The notes under the pieces: generated by a model
Databases searched by the model: none
What the model saw: only the letters and a program-made list of their open reading frames with translations
Told to the model about the DNA's origin: nothing
Position numbers and translations under genes: made by a program
Assembly (NCBI RefSeq): GCF_030409795.1
Contig: NZ_JAUFQN010000019.1
Span: forward strand, 992,001-1,056,000
Length of the DNA: 64,000 nt
Direction: 5' to 3'
Source: Flavobacterium paronense
GTDB lineage: Bacteria > Bacteroidota > Bacteroidia > Flavobacteriales > Flavobacteriaceae
Part shown: in pieces, positions 7,741-17,191 of the stretch
Layout: the number at the start of each line of letters is the position of its first letter
How positions within the stretch are numbered: the first letter of the stretch is position 1

Positions 7741-9750
7741 TTATCGTTTTAAAGTGAAATGACCTTTAGCGCTTCGACCATCTTTTAATTGAATATAATA
7801 CCAATAGTCATCAGCCGGCATTTGCTTTCCGTTAAAAGAACTATCCCAACCCAGACTCGTTGGGCTTATTTGTTTGATTAGTTTTCCAAATCGGTCAAAG
7901 ATATAAATTATTGAATTTGCATTTGGCGATACAGAATTGATTCCTTTAATATTCCAATAATCATTGAAACCATCGTTGTTGGGAGTAAAATATTTTGGTA
8001 TTTGTAGTAGATTAAATTCCTGCTCCGCAATGCCGCAACCGTTTTTATCCCTTACAAAAGCGGTGTAAACTATACCACTTAAGTGTTCAAAAATAGGGCT
8101 GTCCTGATACCGAACTCCATCTAATGAATAGTCATAATTTCCGTTGCCCGAAGGAACAATTTCAACCGAACTGTTATCAATCAGGTCGCTAATTATGATG
8201 TTGCTTATGGTAGCAATTTCGGAACCTATTACGGTGAAGGTTTTTATTTTGTTACAACCATCAGCATTTTCAATAGTAACGGTATAGGTTGCCGGAACTG
8301 TAACCTGTATCGAAAGTGTTGTCTCGCCGGTATTCCAAAGATAGGATTTGTAACCACTATCTGCCGCTAACGTTACAGGTGTATTGTTGCAGAGGCAAAT
8401 TGTTTCATCGGTAATAGTATCAGTAAAAACAGTAATAGTGATAGTAACAGGAATAGCAGTATAGCAATTGTTGTTGTCTATTTTGGCATAAATGGGTTGG
8501 TGTAATGGTATTGTATTCAGATAGGAATTGGATAAAGGGGTTGTACTTGTCGGACTGTCGTAAAAACTAACCTGATAACTTGTTGGTAAATTTAAAAATA
8601 AGGTTGGAATGATGTCACTCAATGTAATAGTTGTAATTCCGTCTTGTAAGGCATCTGCATCGCAATAAGAATAAGAAGTTTGCCCTGTAACAAGTTGTGG
8701 AGCAAAATTCAAATCAATTGCGGATGAAGTTGTGCAGGTAGCAGAATAAATAGTTTTAAGCGAATAGGTGCCATTTTGGGAACTGAGATAAGGCGGATTA
8801 AAATTTAATGTAGCCGTATTTTGCCCTGCTATTGGTGTGCCGTTGAAATTCCATTGATAACTTAGTGCACCGGCTGATGTACCGATTAGAGTTAAACTCT
8901 CATTATAACAAACTGCATTTTGATTGGCAAATGTACGGTCCGGTCCTAAATCAACTCCCAATTCAAAGCTACTTCCTTTCAAGAAAATGGCCGAGTCATA
9001 CCTGTAATTTCCTTCATCAGCAATGACTAATTTTATATGGTATTGATGCCCTGGTATTACCGCTGATTTGGCAGTTAAGACTTTGGTCTGCCCATTAAAA
9101 TTGGTTGGATATTCGGTATCATTAAACGCATCAAAATATTGTTCATTCTGTGCTGCGCAAGAACCCGGAATGTCAGGATGCACGCTAGTGACTTTAACAG
9201 GAATAGTTGTATTTGGAATTAAAGCTAAGTTTTGATAAGTCGGATTTCCAACTTCCTTTAGTAAAAAGGCAAAGCCGTCGGAATAAGTGCAGGTTGCATT
9301 TCCGTGATATTCTTCAGATGCAAAGATGTAGTCAAAACTTATCTGATTCCCCAATGGGATAAAATCGAATTCAAGATAAGTAGCATTTATGGAGTTGGTA
9401 ATATTTAAGGCTTGATTCAAATCTAAATCCCCATCCCAACTCATGCCGTTTCCATCATCCGAGACAAAATTATTCGGACCTTGAGCGTCAGTAATTTTTC
9501 CGGTACTCAAAATAATTCCTTCAGCAAAAGGAAAAGATGAACCATTAGCATTAAAATATCCCCAGCTGTTTTCGCCTGTAACAAAATTACCGCCCGAAAC
9601 CGTAACATTGGAAACAGATGCACAACCCGAATTTATCAGTACATTTTCTATTAACTGAAGTGGAGTATAGGTTTCATCTGTAGAAATGTATTGCGCAGAG
9701 GCTGCACTACACATCAGTACAAGCAAAAGATAATAGTGTTTAAAAGACAT
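7741..9750 (-). CDS. Cell-surface protein with choice-of-anchor L domain and T9SS type B sorting domain
   Basis: A 669-aa secreted protein with an N-terminal signal peptide (about 1-19). Residues about 30-260 carry the choice-of-anchor L pattern (FAEGIILSTGKI, ISFDYIFASEEY). Then follow Ig-like/PKD-like stretches and one CDADALQDGI module also found in the larger neighbour. The C-terminal about 85 residues form the gliding-motility-associated type B sorting domain (YFTPNNDGFNDYWNIKG, IYIFDRFGK, MPADDYWYYI, KGHFTLKR). It should be exported by Sec and T9SS and displayed on the cell surface. It lies 29 nt after the 1715-aa gene and immediately before the esterase gene. Ligand and function are unknown. 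Confidence 0.88.
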   Translation of the reverse strand: MSFKHYYLLLVLMCSAASAQYISTDETYTPLQLIENVLINSGCASVSNVTVSGGNFVTGENSWGYFNANGSSFPFAEGIILSTGKITDAQGPNNFVSDDGNGMSWDGDLDLNQALNITNSINATYLEFDFIPLGNQISFDYIFASEEYHGNATCTYSDGFAFLLKEVGNPTYQNLALIPNTTIPVKVTSVHPDIPGSCAAQNEQYFDAFNDTEYPTNFNGQTKVLTAKSAVIPGHQYHIKLVIADEGNYRYDSAIFLKGSSFELGVDLGPDRTFANQNAVCYNESLTLIGTSAGALSYQWNFNGTPIAGQNTATLNFNPPYLSSQNGTYSLKTIYSATCTTSSAIDLNFAPQLVTGQTSYSYCDADALQDGITTITLSDIIPTLFLNLPTSYQVSFYDSPTSTTPLSNSYLNTIPLHQPIYAKIDNNNCYTAIPVTITITVFTDTITDETICLCNNTPVTLAADSGYKSYLWNTGETTLSIQVTVPATYTVTIENADGCNKIKTFTVIGSEIATISNIIISDLIDNSSVEIVPSGNGNYDYSLDGVRYQDSPIFEHLSGIVYTAFVRDKNGCGIAEQEFNLLQIPKYFTPNNDGFNDYWNIKGINSVSPNANSIIYIFDRFGKLIKQISPTSLGWDSSFNGKQMPADDYWYYIQLKDGRSAKGHFTLKR

Positions 9751-9779
9751 TGTGGTTTAATCAGAAGCCAAAGTTACTA

Positions 9780-12700
9780 CTATCTTTTTAAAGCAAAATG
9801 TCCTTTAACATTTCGACCATCTTCAAATTTAATGTTATACCAATAATCATCTGCCGGCATGGGGCGTCCGTTAAAAGTTCCATCCCAACCTAAGCCTGTT
9901 GTTCCAATTTGTTTTAATAATTTTCCGAAACGGTCAAAGATGTATATTGTTGAACGATAATTGAATTGGGCACTGACACCTTTTACATTCCAGTAGTCGT
10001 TATAACCATCGCCATTTGGAGTAAAATAATGCGGAATTCCAAGCACAGCAACTGTTATTGGCCCAACCGAACCACAACCATTTTTGTCACGCACATATAT
10101 ATCGTGAAGTCCCATAGGCACATTATCAAAGAAATTGTTGTCTCGATAAGGTCCATTAACATCATCGATCGCAAATTCATAATCACCTAAACTTGTTGGG
10201 CTTACATTAACTGTTATCGTATTAATTTCTGCTAAATCTACTACATCAATAGATTGAATAGTGGCAATTTCGGAACCAGTAACTGTAATTACTCTGGTTT
10301 TAGTACAACCAAAAGCATTGGTAACATCAACACTGTAGATTCCAGGAGAATTTACTGTAAGAGTTGGAGATGTTAAACCATTAAGAACGTTATTAGTATA
10401 CCAATGAAATTGATAATCAGCTGTTGGCGTACCATCAAGAATTCCGGCATCAATAATCGCTTGTGTTTCTGGTAAACAGATGATAATGTTTTCTTCTAAA
10501 TCTATTTTTGGTGTTGGATGAACAACAAATGGTATAATTAATTGTGCCGTGCACGTTGTGTTGATTGGATTTTCAACAATAACTTTTATATTCTGTGTTG
10601 CCGTAGTAAATGGATTTGGTAACGGACTTGGCAACGGATTGTTATTTTGATCAAAATAATAGGTATTCACTCCGGTTTGGCTTCCAATAATGGTTGATTG
10701 AAATGTTGATGTGTCAAAATTGTGCAATCCATTTTGATTAATAGGATTAACTTCTTCATCGCATATTGATGTTAGATTTGACGCTATTGCAAATGCTTCA
10801 GGCAGATCATCAACAATAAATTGTAGCGTTTCTTCATCATAACAAGGTTGTCCACCGGTTTGTGTGCTATTGTTAGCCACTTTAATTGTAATTGTTTCCG
10901 AACTGTTTACAAAAAATGGATTTGGCAAAGGTGTTGAAAGCTGGCTTCCGTTAGCTTTGGAATATTTCACATTTACCCCAGTTTGACCATTCAAAACTGT
11001 AGATTGTATAGTTGAGGTGTCGAATCCATAAATGCCATCCTGATTATCATCGCAATGACGAATAAGATTGGCAGCATTAATTGGATTGGCAGTAGGCAAA
11101 GCTTCTACAACAACATTAAAAGTTTTGTATCCATAACAAGAATTGTCTAAGGTGCTTTCGACGCGTACCCAAATAGTTTGTAAATTCGGGAAACCAATGT
11201 TTCGATAGTTTGCAGTATTTGTTATTGCTAATGAATTTCCTGAAGCATCAGTTTCAGCAAAGAAATCGGCTTCGGTTTTATAATATTTTATACTGTAATT
11301 AGTACTTGGACTTGGCAGAAATGCAAGTAAACTATTGGTAATAGACGTAAAATTAAATGGTCCCGAAATTCCGTCTCTGTCATTGTTGACAGCATCCAAA
11401 TAATCGTCACATAAATATTGATTTGGAATAACAAAGCTCGCCGGAATTTGAGTTACTGATACCAATAAATCAATTCGGGCTACTCTAAAACAGCCATTGC
11501 TATTTTCTACTCGGGCATAAACGCTTGCACTTCCAGAAGTATAAGCATTCGGATTAGCAATTAAAAAAGTATTATTTTGTATATTAGCAGCAGCAAGTGA
11601 TGTATAATATGTGAATGTTTCTAGTAAATAATTGGCTGAAATAACATCATTTTTTTGAGTCAGATTAAAAGTTGAAATTCCATCTGTATCATCATCACAT
11701 TGTTTTAACGAAATTAGAGTTGTAACAACTGGCAAAGGATAAGTAGTAAGTGTAGCTGCCGAAGAATATAATCCACAAGTATTTCCAGTTTTATTTAAGA
11801 AACAACGGTACTGATAACCAACCATTGTTGGCGTAACATTGGAAACAGTTAATGCATTGGTTCCGGCTCCAGCGTATGTTGCATTGTTCGAAATAATTGA
11901 CCAAGTTACTCCGTTATCTGTAGATAATTGCCATTGATATGTGTTTACTACATTCGTATTGATAGTAAAAGTCACGCTCTGAAGTTCGCAAGCCGTTCTG
12001 TTTTGGGGTTGCGTATTGATGACTATTGGAGCAGCAGTTATATAATTCGGATTTGGATTTCCGTACCCTATACCGCTTGTTACAAGTCCGTTGGGGTTAA
12101 TTGTTGGAGGTGTTGTCCCGCCTAATAATCCGTCTAGATTACTGTCTAAATAGCCCGCTTCGATTACGTCATTGCACAAATCATTATCACTATCCAATTC
12201 AATGGCATTGTAAATTCCGTCAGCATCTGTGTCGGCAAGAATATAAATAGGTTTTAAAATACCACTATCGGCAGCAGTTTCTAATGGATTAAATAATCCG
12301 TTGGCACCAAAATTTACACCATCAATTACACCGTTGTTATCAGCATCTGTAATAGTAAACCCAGCTTCATCTATATCGTGAATGCCATCATTGTCTGAAT
12401 CCAAATCTAAATAATTTGGAACTTCATCAAGATCAACATCAGCATTAGGAACATCAGGCGGATAAATTCCAGCTCCAAAAACATCATCAATTCCGTCTTG
12501 ATTTAAATCTATAGTAGATAAAGGCAGAAAACTAGGACCTTGGGCTTCATACAAATCTAGAATAGAATCATTATCACTATCTAAATCGTTTTGGTCAGCA
12601 ATTCCATCACCGTCAGAATCTTTTGGGATGCACGTGGCAAATAAATTTAAAGCCACTCTGCTTGTGCTTGAATCTGAAAGATTGATATTGGTTATAGTAA

Positions 12701-14927
12701 TTGAATTGATTAAATTTCCTACTATAAAAAAAGTGCCAGTACCAATAGGTAATGAAACACTACTATTTAATCTAAAACGAATTTCAAAAGAGGAATATTG
12801 CGTAATGCCACTTTCGAAAATTCCATCATAATTAGTATCAATCAGTAATTGATTTGTTGGGTTTAAAATGGTCAAAGTTTTATCTACAGGACATGTTATT
12901 CTGATTTCTGTTGAAGAAGTAAATAAATTATTTGCTGCTGCAATATCGGCATAGGAAACAGAAAGGCTAATTGGTGAAGTAAAGTTAGATAGCGTATAGC
13001 TAACAGAATTATTTTTTCCTTGTGCCGCTTCTGTTACAAAATTGCCACCTGCATCTCCAAAAACAGGTGTTATAGAAGGTGTTCCGGTTCCTGTAAAAGA
13101 AATTGCACCAATATAGGAATTACTGTAAGTGTTTATTGAAATTGACCCAGATGCTGTATTGAAAAAATTAAATACTTGATTTCCATAAGATTCGGCACAA
13201 TTTGGAATTCCATCATTATCATTGTCAAGATCAACATTATCAATTACACTATCATTATCGTTGTCATTTGGGCAAGAGCTCACCGGAATATTGTCTGAAT
13301 CTTTTGGGCTAGTACAACCGGCGATAGTCGCTGAAACATAATAATATCCTGGACCAAGACCTGGTGGAGATGCAGTTGTTTCTTTTGGTTGATAGGTATT
13401 ATTAGTTGCGCCGGGAATTAAACCTCCATTAAAATACCATTGAAATACATCAAACGGACTTAGTGAATTTACACTTAAGACAGAATTTGGAATACAACCC
13501 AATTGAGTGACATCAACCTCATTAAAGGATATCTCAGGTTTAAAGGTAAAACCAGAATAATAACCGCCAAAGGTTGCGGCTTGCTCAGAACCATAAGCAG
13601 CCAAATACAATTCGCCTGATGAAAAAACTGAAACATTTCCGGTTACTCCGGTCAGCACATAAGTTTCATAATTTGCATTTCCAGTAACTGAAAATGGACC
13701 GCCTACTGTCACCCCAATGCTTGCCAAGCTTGCCAAAGTGTAATTAGCACCATCAATAATAAAATTCAGTGTAGCACTTGTTGTTGTAACTATGGTAACT
13801 CTACCAGTAAATTGACGTGTTCCAATAAAATCTATTAAAGGAATATTGTCAATAACCCTGGGCGTTTGACAACTTAAAGGAGGAACAAAAAAAAGTTCTT
13901 GATTTCTTTGATCTGTAGCACCATCATCACCAACACTTTGATAAGCAAAAATTTTGTGAGTTGAACTTACGTATAAGTTGCCATTGATAGTATAATCTGC
14001 ACCTGTTAATGCTAAATATTCTCCGGCAAGTATGTTATAAATCGGACCAGAACCATTTAATGTAATTTGAGTATCTTCATCAGCTACTAAAAGTATTTTT
14101 TCTACAGTATCAATTCCGGTACTTTTTATAAAGATATAATCATTGGTTGTTAATCTTTCAGCCGGAACTATTTGATCAAAACCCAAATCAAGATTTGCTA
14201 CTGCATTAGAGCCACCAAACGAACCGCAGTTCACAGCAATAGGTTTATCTGCTAAAACTAGAGTACCAATTAATCCGTCTCTATTTTCTTCAGTTGGTCC
14301 TTGAACTGCCATCACATAACTTTCACCTCTATTCAAAACAATACTGTATGGTGAACTTCCATTAGCGTTATTAACTAATTGCACTCCGGTTTTCATTCCG
14401 CTAAAAGTAACTGTGGTATTATTTTCTGTTGCCAAAACCGAAACAAAAGTATAATGAATATCAACATAGCTATTTACCAAAGTATTGGTAAAAGCACCTA
14501 CTCGAAATCGTAATCCAAGAGAAGCAATACCTTTTGAGACTAGTTCACCTGCTTGATTACCACTTCCAGCAGTTACTCTTGCTGAAACATAAACTAAATC
14601 ATCAGCTTCAACTATATATCCTTTATTGTTTAAAACACCACTTGCTAGCGATTGGTCAACATGAAGTTGGGTATCATTACCAAAACCTACATCATATACA
14701 TAGGGTGCATCTCTAGAAACGGTTCCCAGAATTGTGTTTCCCCCAAGTTCTATAATTCTGAAATTTACAGGATTGACATTTGGGGTAGAAATATAAAGAA
14801 ACTGATCTTCAGATGTTACACTAGATGAACCCGAAAGAGGTGGTATATAATGAGTTTTACTAAATTGCGAGAAACAATTTAAAGAAAAAAGTAAAACAAA
14901 AAGTAAATAGAATAACTTCTTTTTCAT
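9780..14927 (-). CDS. Giant T9SS type B surface protein with IgGFc-binding-like N-terminus and TSP3 repeats
   Basis: A 1715-aa protein with signal peptide (1-20). The N-terminal about 450 residues resemble the IgGFc-binding-protein N-terminal family of Bacteroidota (FVPPLSCQTPRV, TGRVTIVTTT). This is followed by acidic thrombospondin type 3-like Ca-binding repeats (DNDNDGIPNC near 570 and DSDGDGIADQNDLDSDNDS near 775-795, continuing to about 930), an Ig-like domain (ITAAPIVINTQPQNRT onward), four modules of about 105 residues starting with a C-D-D/E..DGI motif, and a type B T9SS sorting domain at the end (YFTPNGDGYNDYWNVKG to KGHFALKR). It is probably an adhesin or matrix protein. It is the first gene of the operon with the 669-aa protein and the esterase. 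Confidence 0.87.
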   Translation of the reverse strand: MKKKLFYLLFVLLFSLNCFSQFSKTHYIPPLSGSSSVTSEDQFLYISTPNVNPVNFRIIELGGNTILGTVSRDAPYVYDVGFGNDTQLHVDQSLASGVLNNKGYIVEADDLVYVSARVTAGSGNQAGELVSKGIASLGLRFRVGAFTNTLVNSYVDIHYTFVSVLATENNTTVTFSGMKTGVQLVNNANGSSPYSIVLNRGESYVMAVQGPTEENRDGLIGTLVLADKPIAVNCGSFGGSNAVANLDLGFDQIVPAERLTTNDYIFIKSTGIDTVEKILLVADEDTQITLNGSGPIYNILAGEYLALTGADYTINGNLYVSSTHKIFAYQSVGDDGATDQRNQELFFVPPLSCQTPRVIDNIPLIDFIGTRQFTGRVTIVTTTSATLNFIIDGANYTLASLASIGVTVGGPFSVTGNANYETYVLTGVTGNVSVFSSGELYLAAYGSEQAATFGGYYSGFTFKPEISFNEVDVTQLGCIPNSVLSVNSLSPFDVFQWYFNGGLIPGATNNTYQPKETTASPPGLGPGYYYVSATIAGCTSPKDSDNIPVSSCPNDNDNDSVIDNVDLDNDNDGIPNCAESYGNQVFNFFNTASGSISINTYSNSYIGAISFTGTGTPSITPVFGDAGGNFVTEAAQGKNNSVSYTLSNFTSPISLSVSYADIAAANNLFTSSTEIRITCPVDKTLTILNPTNQLLIDTNYDGIFESGITQYSSFEIRFRLNSSVSLPIGTGTFFIVGNLINSITITNINLSDSSTSRVALNLFATCIPKDSDGDGIADQNDLDSDNDSILDLYEAQGPSFLPLSTIDLNQDGIDDVFGAGIYPPDVPNADVDLDEVPNYLDLDSDNDGIHDIDEAGFTITDADNNGVIDGVNFGANGLFNPLETAADSGILKPIYILADTDADGIYNAIELDSDNDLCNDVIEAGYLDSNLDGLLGGTTPPTINPNGLVTSGIGYGNPNPNYITAAPIVINTQPQNRTACELQSVTFTINTNVVNTYQWQLSTDNGVTWSIISNNATYAGAGTNALTVSNVTPTMVGYQYRCFLNKTGNTCGLYSSAATLTTYPLPVVTTLISLKQCDDDTDGISTFNLTQKNDVISANYLLETFTYYTSLAAANIQNNTFLIANPNAYTSGSASVYARVENSNGCFRVARIDLLVSVTQIPASFVIPNQYLCDDYLDAVNNDRDGISGPFNFTSITNSLLAFLPSPSTNYSIKYYKTEADFFAETDASGNSLAITNTANYRNIGFPNLQTIWVRVESTLDNSCYGYKTFNVVVEALPTANPINAANLIRHCDDNQDGIYGFDTSTIQSTVLNGQTGVNVKYSKANGSQLSTPLPNPFFVNSSETITIKVANNSTQTGGQPCYDEETLQFIVDDLPEAFAIASNLTSICDEEVNPINQNGLHNFDTSTFQSTIIGSQTGVNTYYFDQNNNPLPSPLPNPFTTATQNIKVIVENPINTTCTAQLIIPFVVHPTPKIDLEENIIICLPETQAIIDAGILDGTPTADYQFHWYTNNVLNGLTSPTLTVNSPGIYSVDVTNAFGCTKTRVITVTGSEIATIQSIDVVDLAEINTITVNVSPTSLGDYEFAIDDVNGPYRDNNFFDNVPMGLHDIYVRDKNGCGSVGPITVAVLGIPHYFTPNGDGYNDYWNVKGVSAQFNYRSTIYIFDRFGKLLKQIGTTGLGWDGTFNGRPMPADDYWYNIKFEDGRNVKGHFALKR

Positions 14928-14949
14928 TCGCTAAAATTAGCAAATAATT

Positions 14950-14989
14950 AAGAAAACATAAACAGAAGCTAGACTATTTATGTTTTCTT
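14950..14989 (-). terminator. Hairpin 3' of the ABC-2 operon
   Basis: A perfect 13-bp inverted repeat, AAGAAAACATAAA (14950-14962) and TTTATGTTTTCTT (14977-14989), lies 22 nt after the permease stop on the minus strand. The T-tract is weak, so it may be a terminator or only an mRNA-end stabiliser. It also lies in the 5' region of the giant surface-protein gene. Confidence 0.5.
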
Positions 14990-15011
14990 TAAGTTTTGAT
15001 TGATGATTGAA

Positions 15012-15848
15012 CTATAAATCTCTTTTTTGGATGATTTTGTAGGAGGAAAAAATGAAAATTGTTGTCCATAGTAAAACAATGAGAATTGTAGTAAAATGAA
15101 CGTTATAATCTTTGATGTTACTGGCACCAATTGTTGTTTTGATGTTTCTTATTATTGATAATTTTGTGAAGGGTTCAACAATCAAATTACTCATTGATTC
15201 TAAAGGAAAAAATTGAGTGATTTGTGCTGCTGTATCCGTTTTTGGAAATATTTTAAACGTTAAAATTCCATTGGCAATGCCTTCAATAATATTCCAAACA
15301 AAAAGAAATCCAATTGCAAAAGCGGAACGTTTTACCAGAACTCCTAAAAATAAACAGAAGGAGAAGAAACCAACCAACTTAACAAAGTAAGCAAGTAAAT
15401 ATTCCATATCGGAAAAGACAATACTTAATTCAGTGTAAGATGAAAAGCTATAACCTAAAATAAGCGACATTATAAAAACAAAAACTGTTGATGTAAGGGC
15501 AAAAAGCACAACGGTAAAGAACTTAGAAAGAACAAATTCTTGCTTGCTCATTCCGTCAATTAAGTTTTGTTTCAATGTTCCGTAACTGTATTCGTTAGCC
15601 ATCATTGATACGATTACAATGGCTAAGAAGAATTTTAGAATAGCTGCAATATATGTATTAAAATGCCAAATAAAAGGAAAATTAAAAATTCCCATTTCGG
15701 CAAAATGCAATTGAAAACTACCAATAGTAATATTGATAGAAGCAATCAAAGCAATGAATGAAAGTATCACAAAATAAGTAATAGTTAATATTCTACTGGC
15801 GCGATTTTTCCAAATTTTTTGTAATTCTATGGCGAGTAATCTTTTCAT
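15012..15848 (-). CDS. ABC-2 type transporter permease
   Basis: A 278-aa integral membrane protein with about six hydrophobic helices (around residues 20-40, 65-85, 105-135, 150-175, 180-200 and 250-270) and an N-terminal amphipathic segment (LLAIELQKIWKNRASRIL) typical of ABC-2 permeases. It follows the ATPase gene by 1 nt, so the two make one transporter. Substrate is not evident. Such pairs in this phylum often export lipids, peptides or antibiotics, but nothing here decides. Confidence 0.85.
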   Translation of the reverse strand: MKRLLAIELQKIWKNRASRILTITYFVILSFIALIASINITIGSFQLHFAEMGIFNFPFIWHFNTYIAAILKFFLAIVIVSMMANEYSYGTLKQNLIDGMSKQEFVLSKFFTVVLFALTSTVFVFIMSLILGYSFSSYTELSIVFSDMEYLLAYFVKLVGFFSFCLFLGVLVKRSAFAIGFLFVWNIIEGIANGILTFKIFPKTDTAAQITQFFPLESMSNLIVEPFTKLSIIRNIKTTIGASNIKDYNVHFTTILIVLLWTTIFIFSSYKIIQKRDL

Positions 15849-15849
15849 A

Positions 15850-16746
15850 TTAGTTTTTTGTTAATTCAAGAAATTGTTCTTCCAGACTCATTTTTTTAAA
15901 CACCAAATGGTTCAGGTAAATTCCTTTTTCTGCTAAATAGCGATTCAAAAGGGAAGCTTCAAATTGGGTTTTAAAATAAACAATAACTTTTCCTTCTGTT
16001 TCGGAAATTTTTTCTACATCAGGGTGATATTTTAAAATTTCTATAAGTTTAGAATTACTTTCAGCCTGTAATTCATAAAAGCCACTTTGATTACTCATAC
16101 CATCAACGGTACCGCTGTAAAGAATTTTACCAAAGCGTAAAACTAAAACATGACTGCATACTTTTTCAACTTCGTCTAATAAATGGGAAGCCAATAAAAT
16201 AGTTGTTCCTTGTGAAGCAATTAAACGAATAATATCTCTAATTTGATGAATTCCTTGTGGGTCTAAACCATTGGTTGGTTCGTCTAATATTAAAATTTCA
16301 GGGTCGTTTAAAAGGGCAGAAGCAATAGCTAATCGTTGTTTCATTCCCAAAGAAAAGGTTTTAAACTTGCTGTCTTTTCTATCCATGAGCCCAACAATTT
16401 CCAGCTTTTCATTTACTTTGGAATAATCGATGTTTTTTATTTTACAAACCAATTCTAAGTTTTCTTTGGCTGTCATGTAGGGATAAAAATTCGGGCGTTC
16501 AATAATGGCACCGACTTTTTTTAATGCTTCGTGAGTTTGCATTGTTCCGTCAAACCAACTGTATTCGCCTGAAGTTTTGTTGACAACATTTAAAACAATT
16601 CCCAAAGTTGTTGATTTCCCAGAGCCATTTGGACCAAGAATTCCATAAACATTGCCTTTATGTATTTCGAGAGAAACGTTATTTACAGCGTGAATTTTGC
16701 CATAACGTTTGTGAAGATTTTTAATTGAAAGTATTGTAGAATTCAA
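15850..16746 (-). CDS. ABC transporter ATP-binding protein (ABC-2 exporter)
   Basis: A 298-aa ATPase with Walker A GPNGSGKST (about residues 39-47), signature LGMKQRLAIASALL (about 132-145), Walker B ILILDEPTNGLDP (about 151-163) and the switch His in LLASHLLDEV. The C-terminal about 80 residues are the usual regulatory extension. The start is a TTG codon at 16744-16746: no ATG lies in frame before the upstream stop, and MNSTILSIKNLHKRYGKIHA is where homologues begin. It works with the permease encoded 1 nt downstream. Confidence 0.92.
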   Translation of the reverse strand: MNSTILSIKNLHKRYGKIHAVNNVSLEIHKGNVYGILGPNGSGKSTTLGIVLNVVNKTSGEYSWFDGTMQTHEALKKVGAIIERPNFYPYMTAKENLELVCKIKNIDYSKVNEKLEIVGLMDRKDSKFKTFSLGMKQRLAIASALLNDPEILILDEPTNGLDPQGIHQIRDIIRLIASQGTTILLASHLLDEVEKVCSHVLVLRFGKILYSGTVDGMSNQSGFYELQAESNSKLIEILKYHPDVEKISETEGKVIVYFKTQFEASLLNRYLAEKGIYLNHLVFKKMSLEEQFLELTKN

Positions 16747-16793
16747 GACTAGTTTTTTAAAGTTTTGAATAGGACGATAAAAAACTTATTTTG

Positions 16794-17057
16794 TTACGAG
16801 TCTTTTCGAAAGTAAAATTTGGAAAGGAATTGTTTTTTTAAATTCAAATAAAAAAGCGTTTCATTGATGTCTTTAAGTTGTGATGTCAATGTGATTTTTT
16901 GACCTTTGGTATCGTTGGTAACCTGCATTTTGCATGTCTTGCATTCAAACTCACTGAAATGAGTATTTACTTTTTTGGTCTCTATAAAGCTATGCCCAAG
17001 TAAGAAACAGCGATAATTTTTTTTCCCTATTCCATCAGTTATGTAATTTGTTTCCAT
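16794..17057 (-). CDS. Small protein with CxxxGH and CxxC motifs (DUF1660-like)
   Basis: An 87-aa basic protein. It carries CFLLGHSF (residues about 18-25) and FECKTCKM (about 38-45). Together the Cys-x3-Gly-His and Cys-x2-Cys pairs could bind one zinc, as in small DUF1660-like proteins (CxxxGH...CxxC). There is no signal peptide or membrane segment. It stands alone between the ABC transporter and the Omp85-like gene, all on the minus strand. Function unknown. The reading frame has normal flavobacterial codon use, so I take it as real with moderate confidence. Confidence 0.6.
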   Translation of the reverse strand: METNYITDGIGKKNYRCFLLGHSFIETKKVNTHFSEFECKTCKMQVTNDTKGQKITLTSQLKDINETLFYLNLKKQFLSKFYFRKDS

Positions 17058-17191
17058 GAAGTTAAGGTTTTGGTTTGGTCAATTAAACGTATAGACTTGT
17101 GGGCAAAACACCAAAATTAATCGACGAACTACACTATTTTCACAGATTAGAGTTAATATACTTACAAAATAGTTTGTGTAAATAGCAGTTT

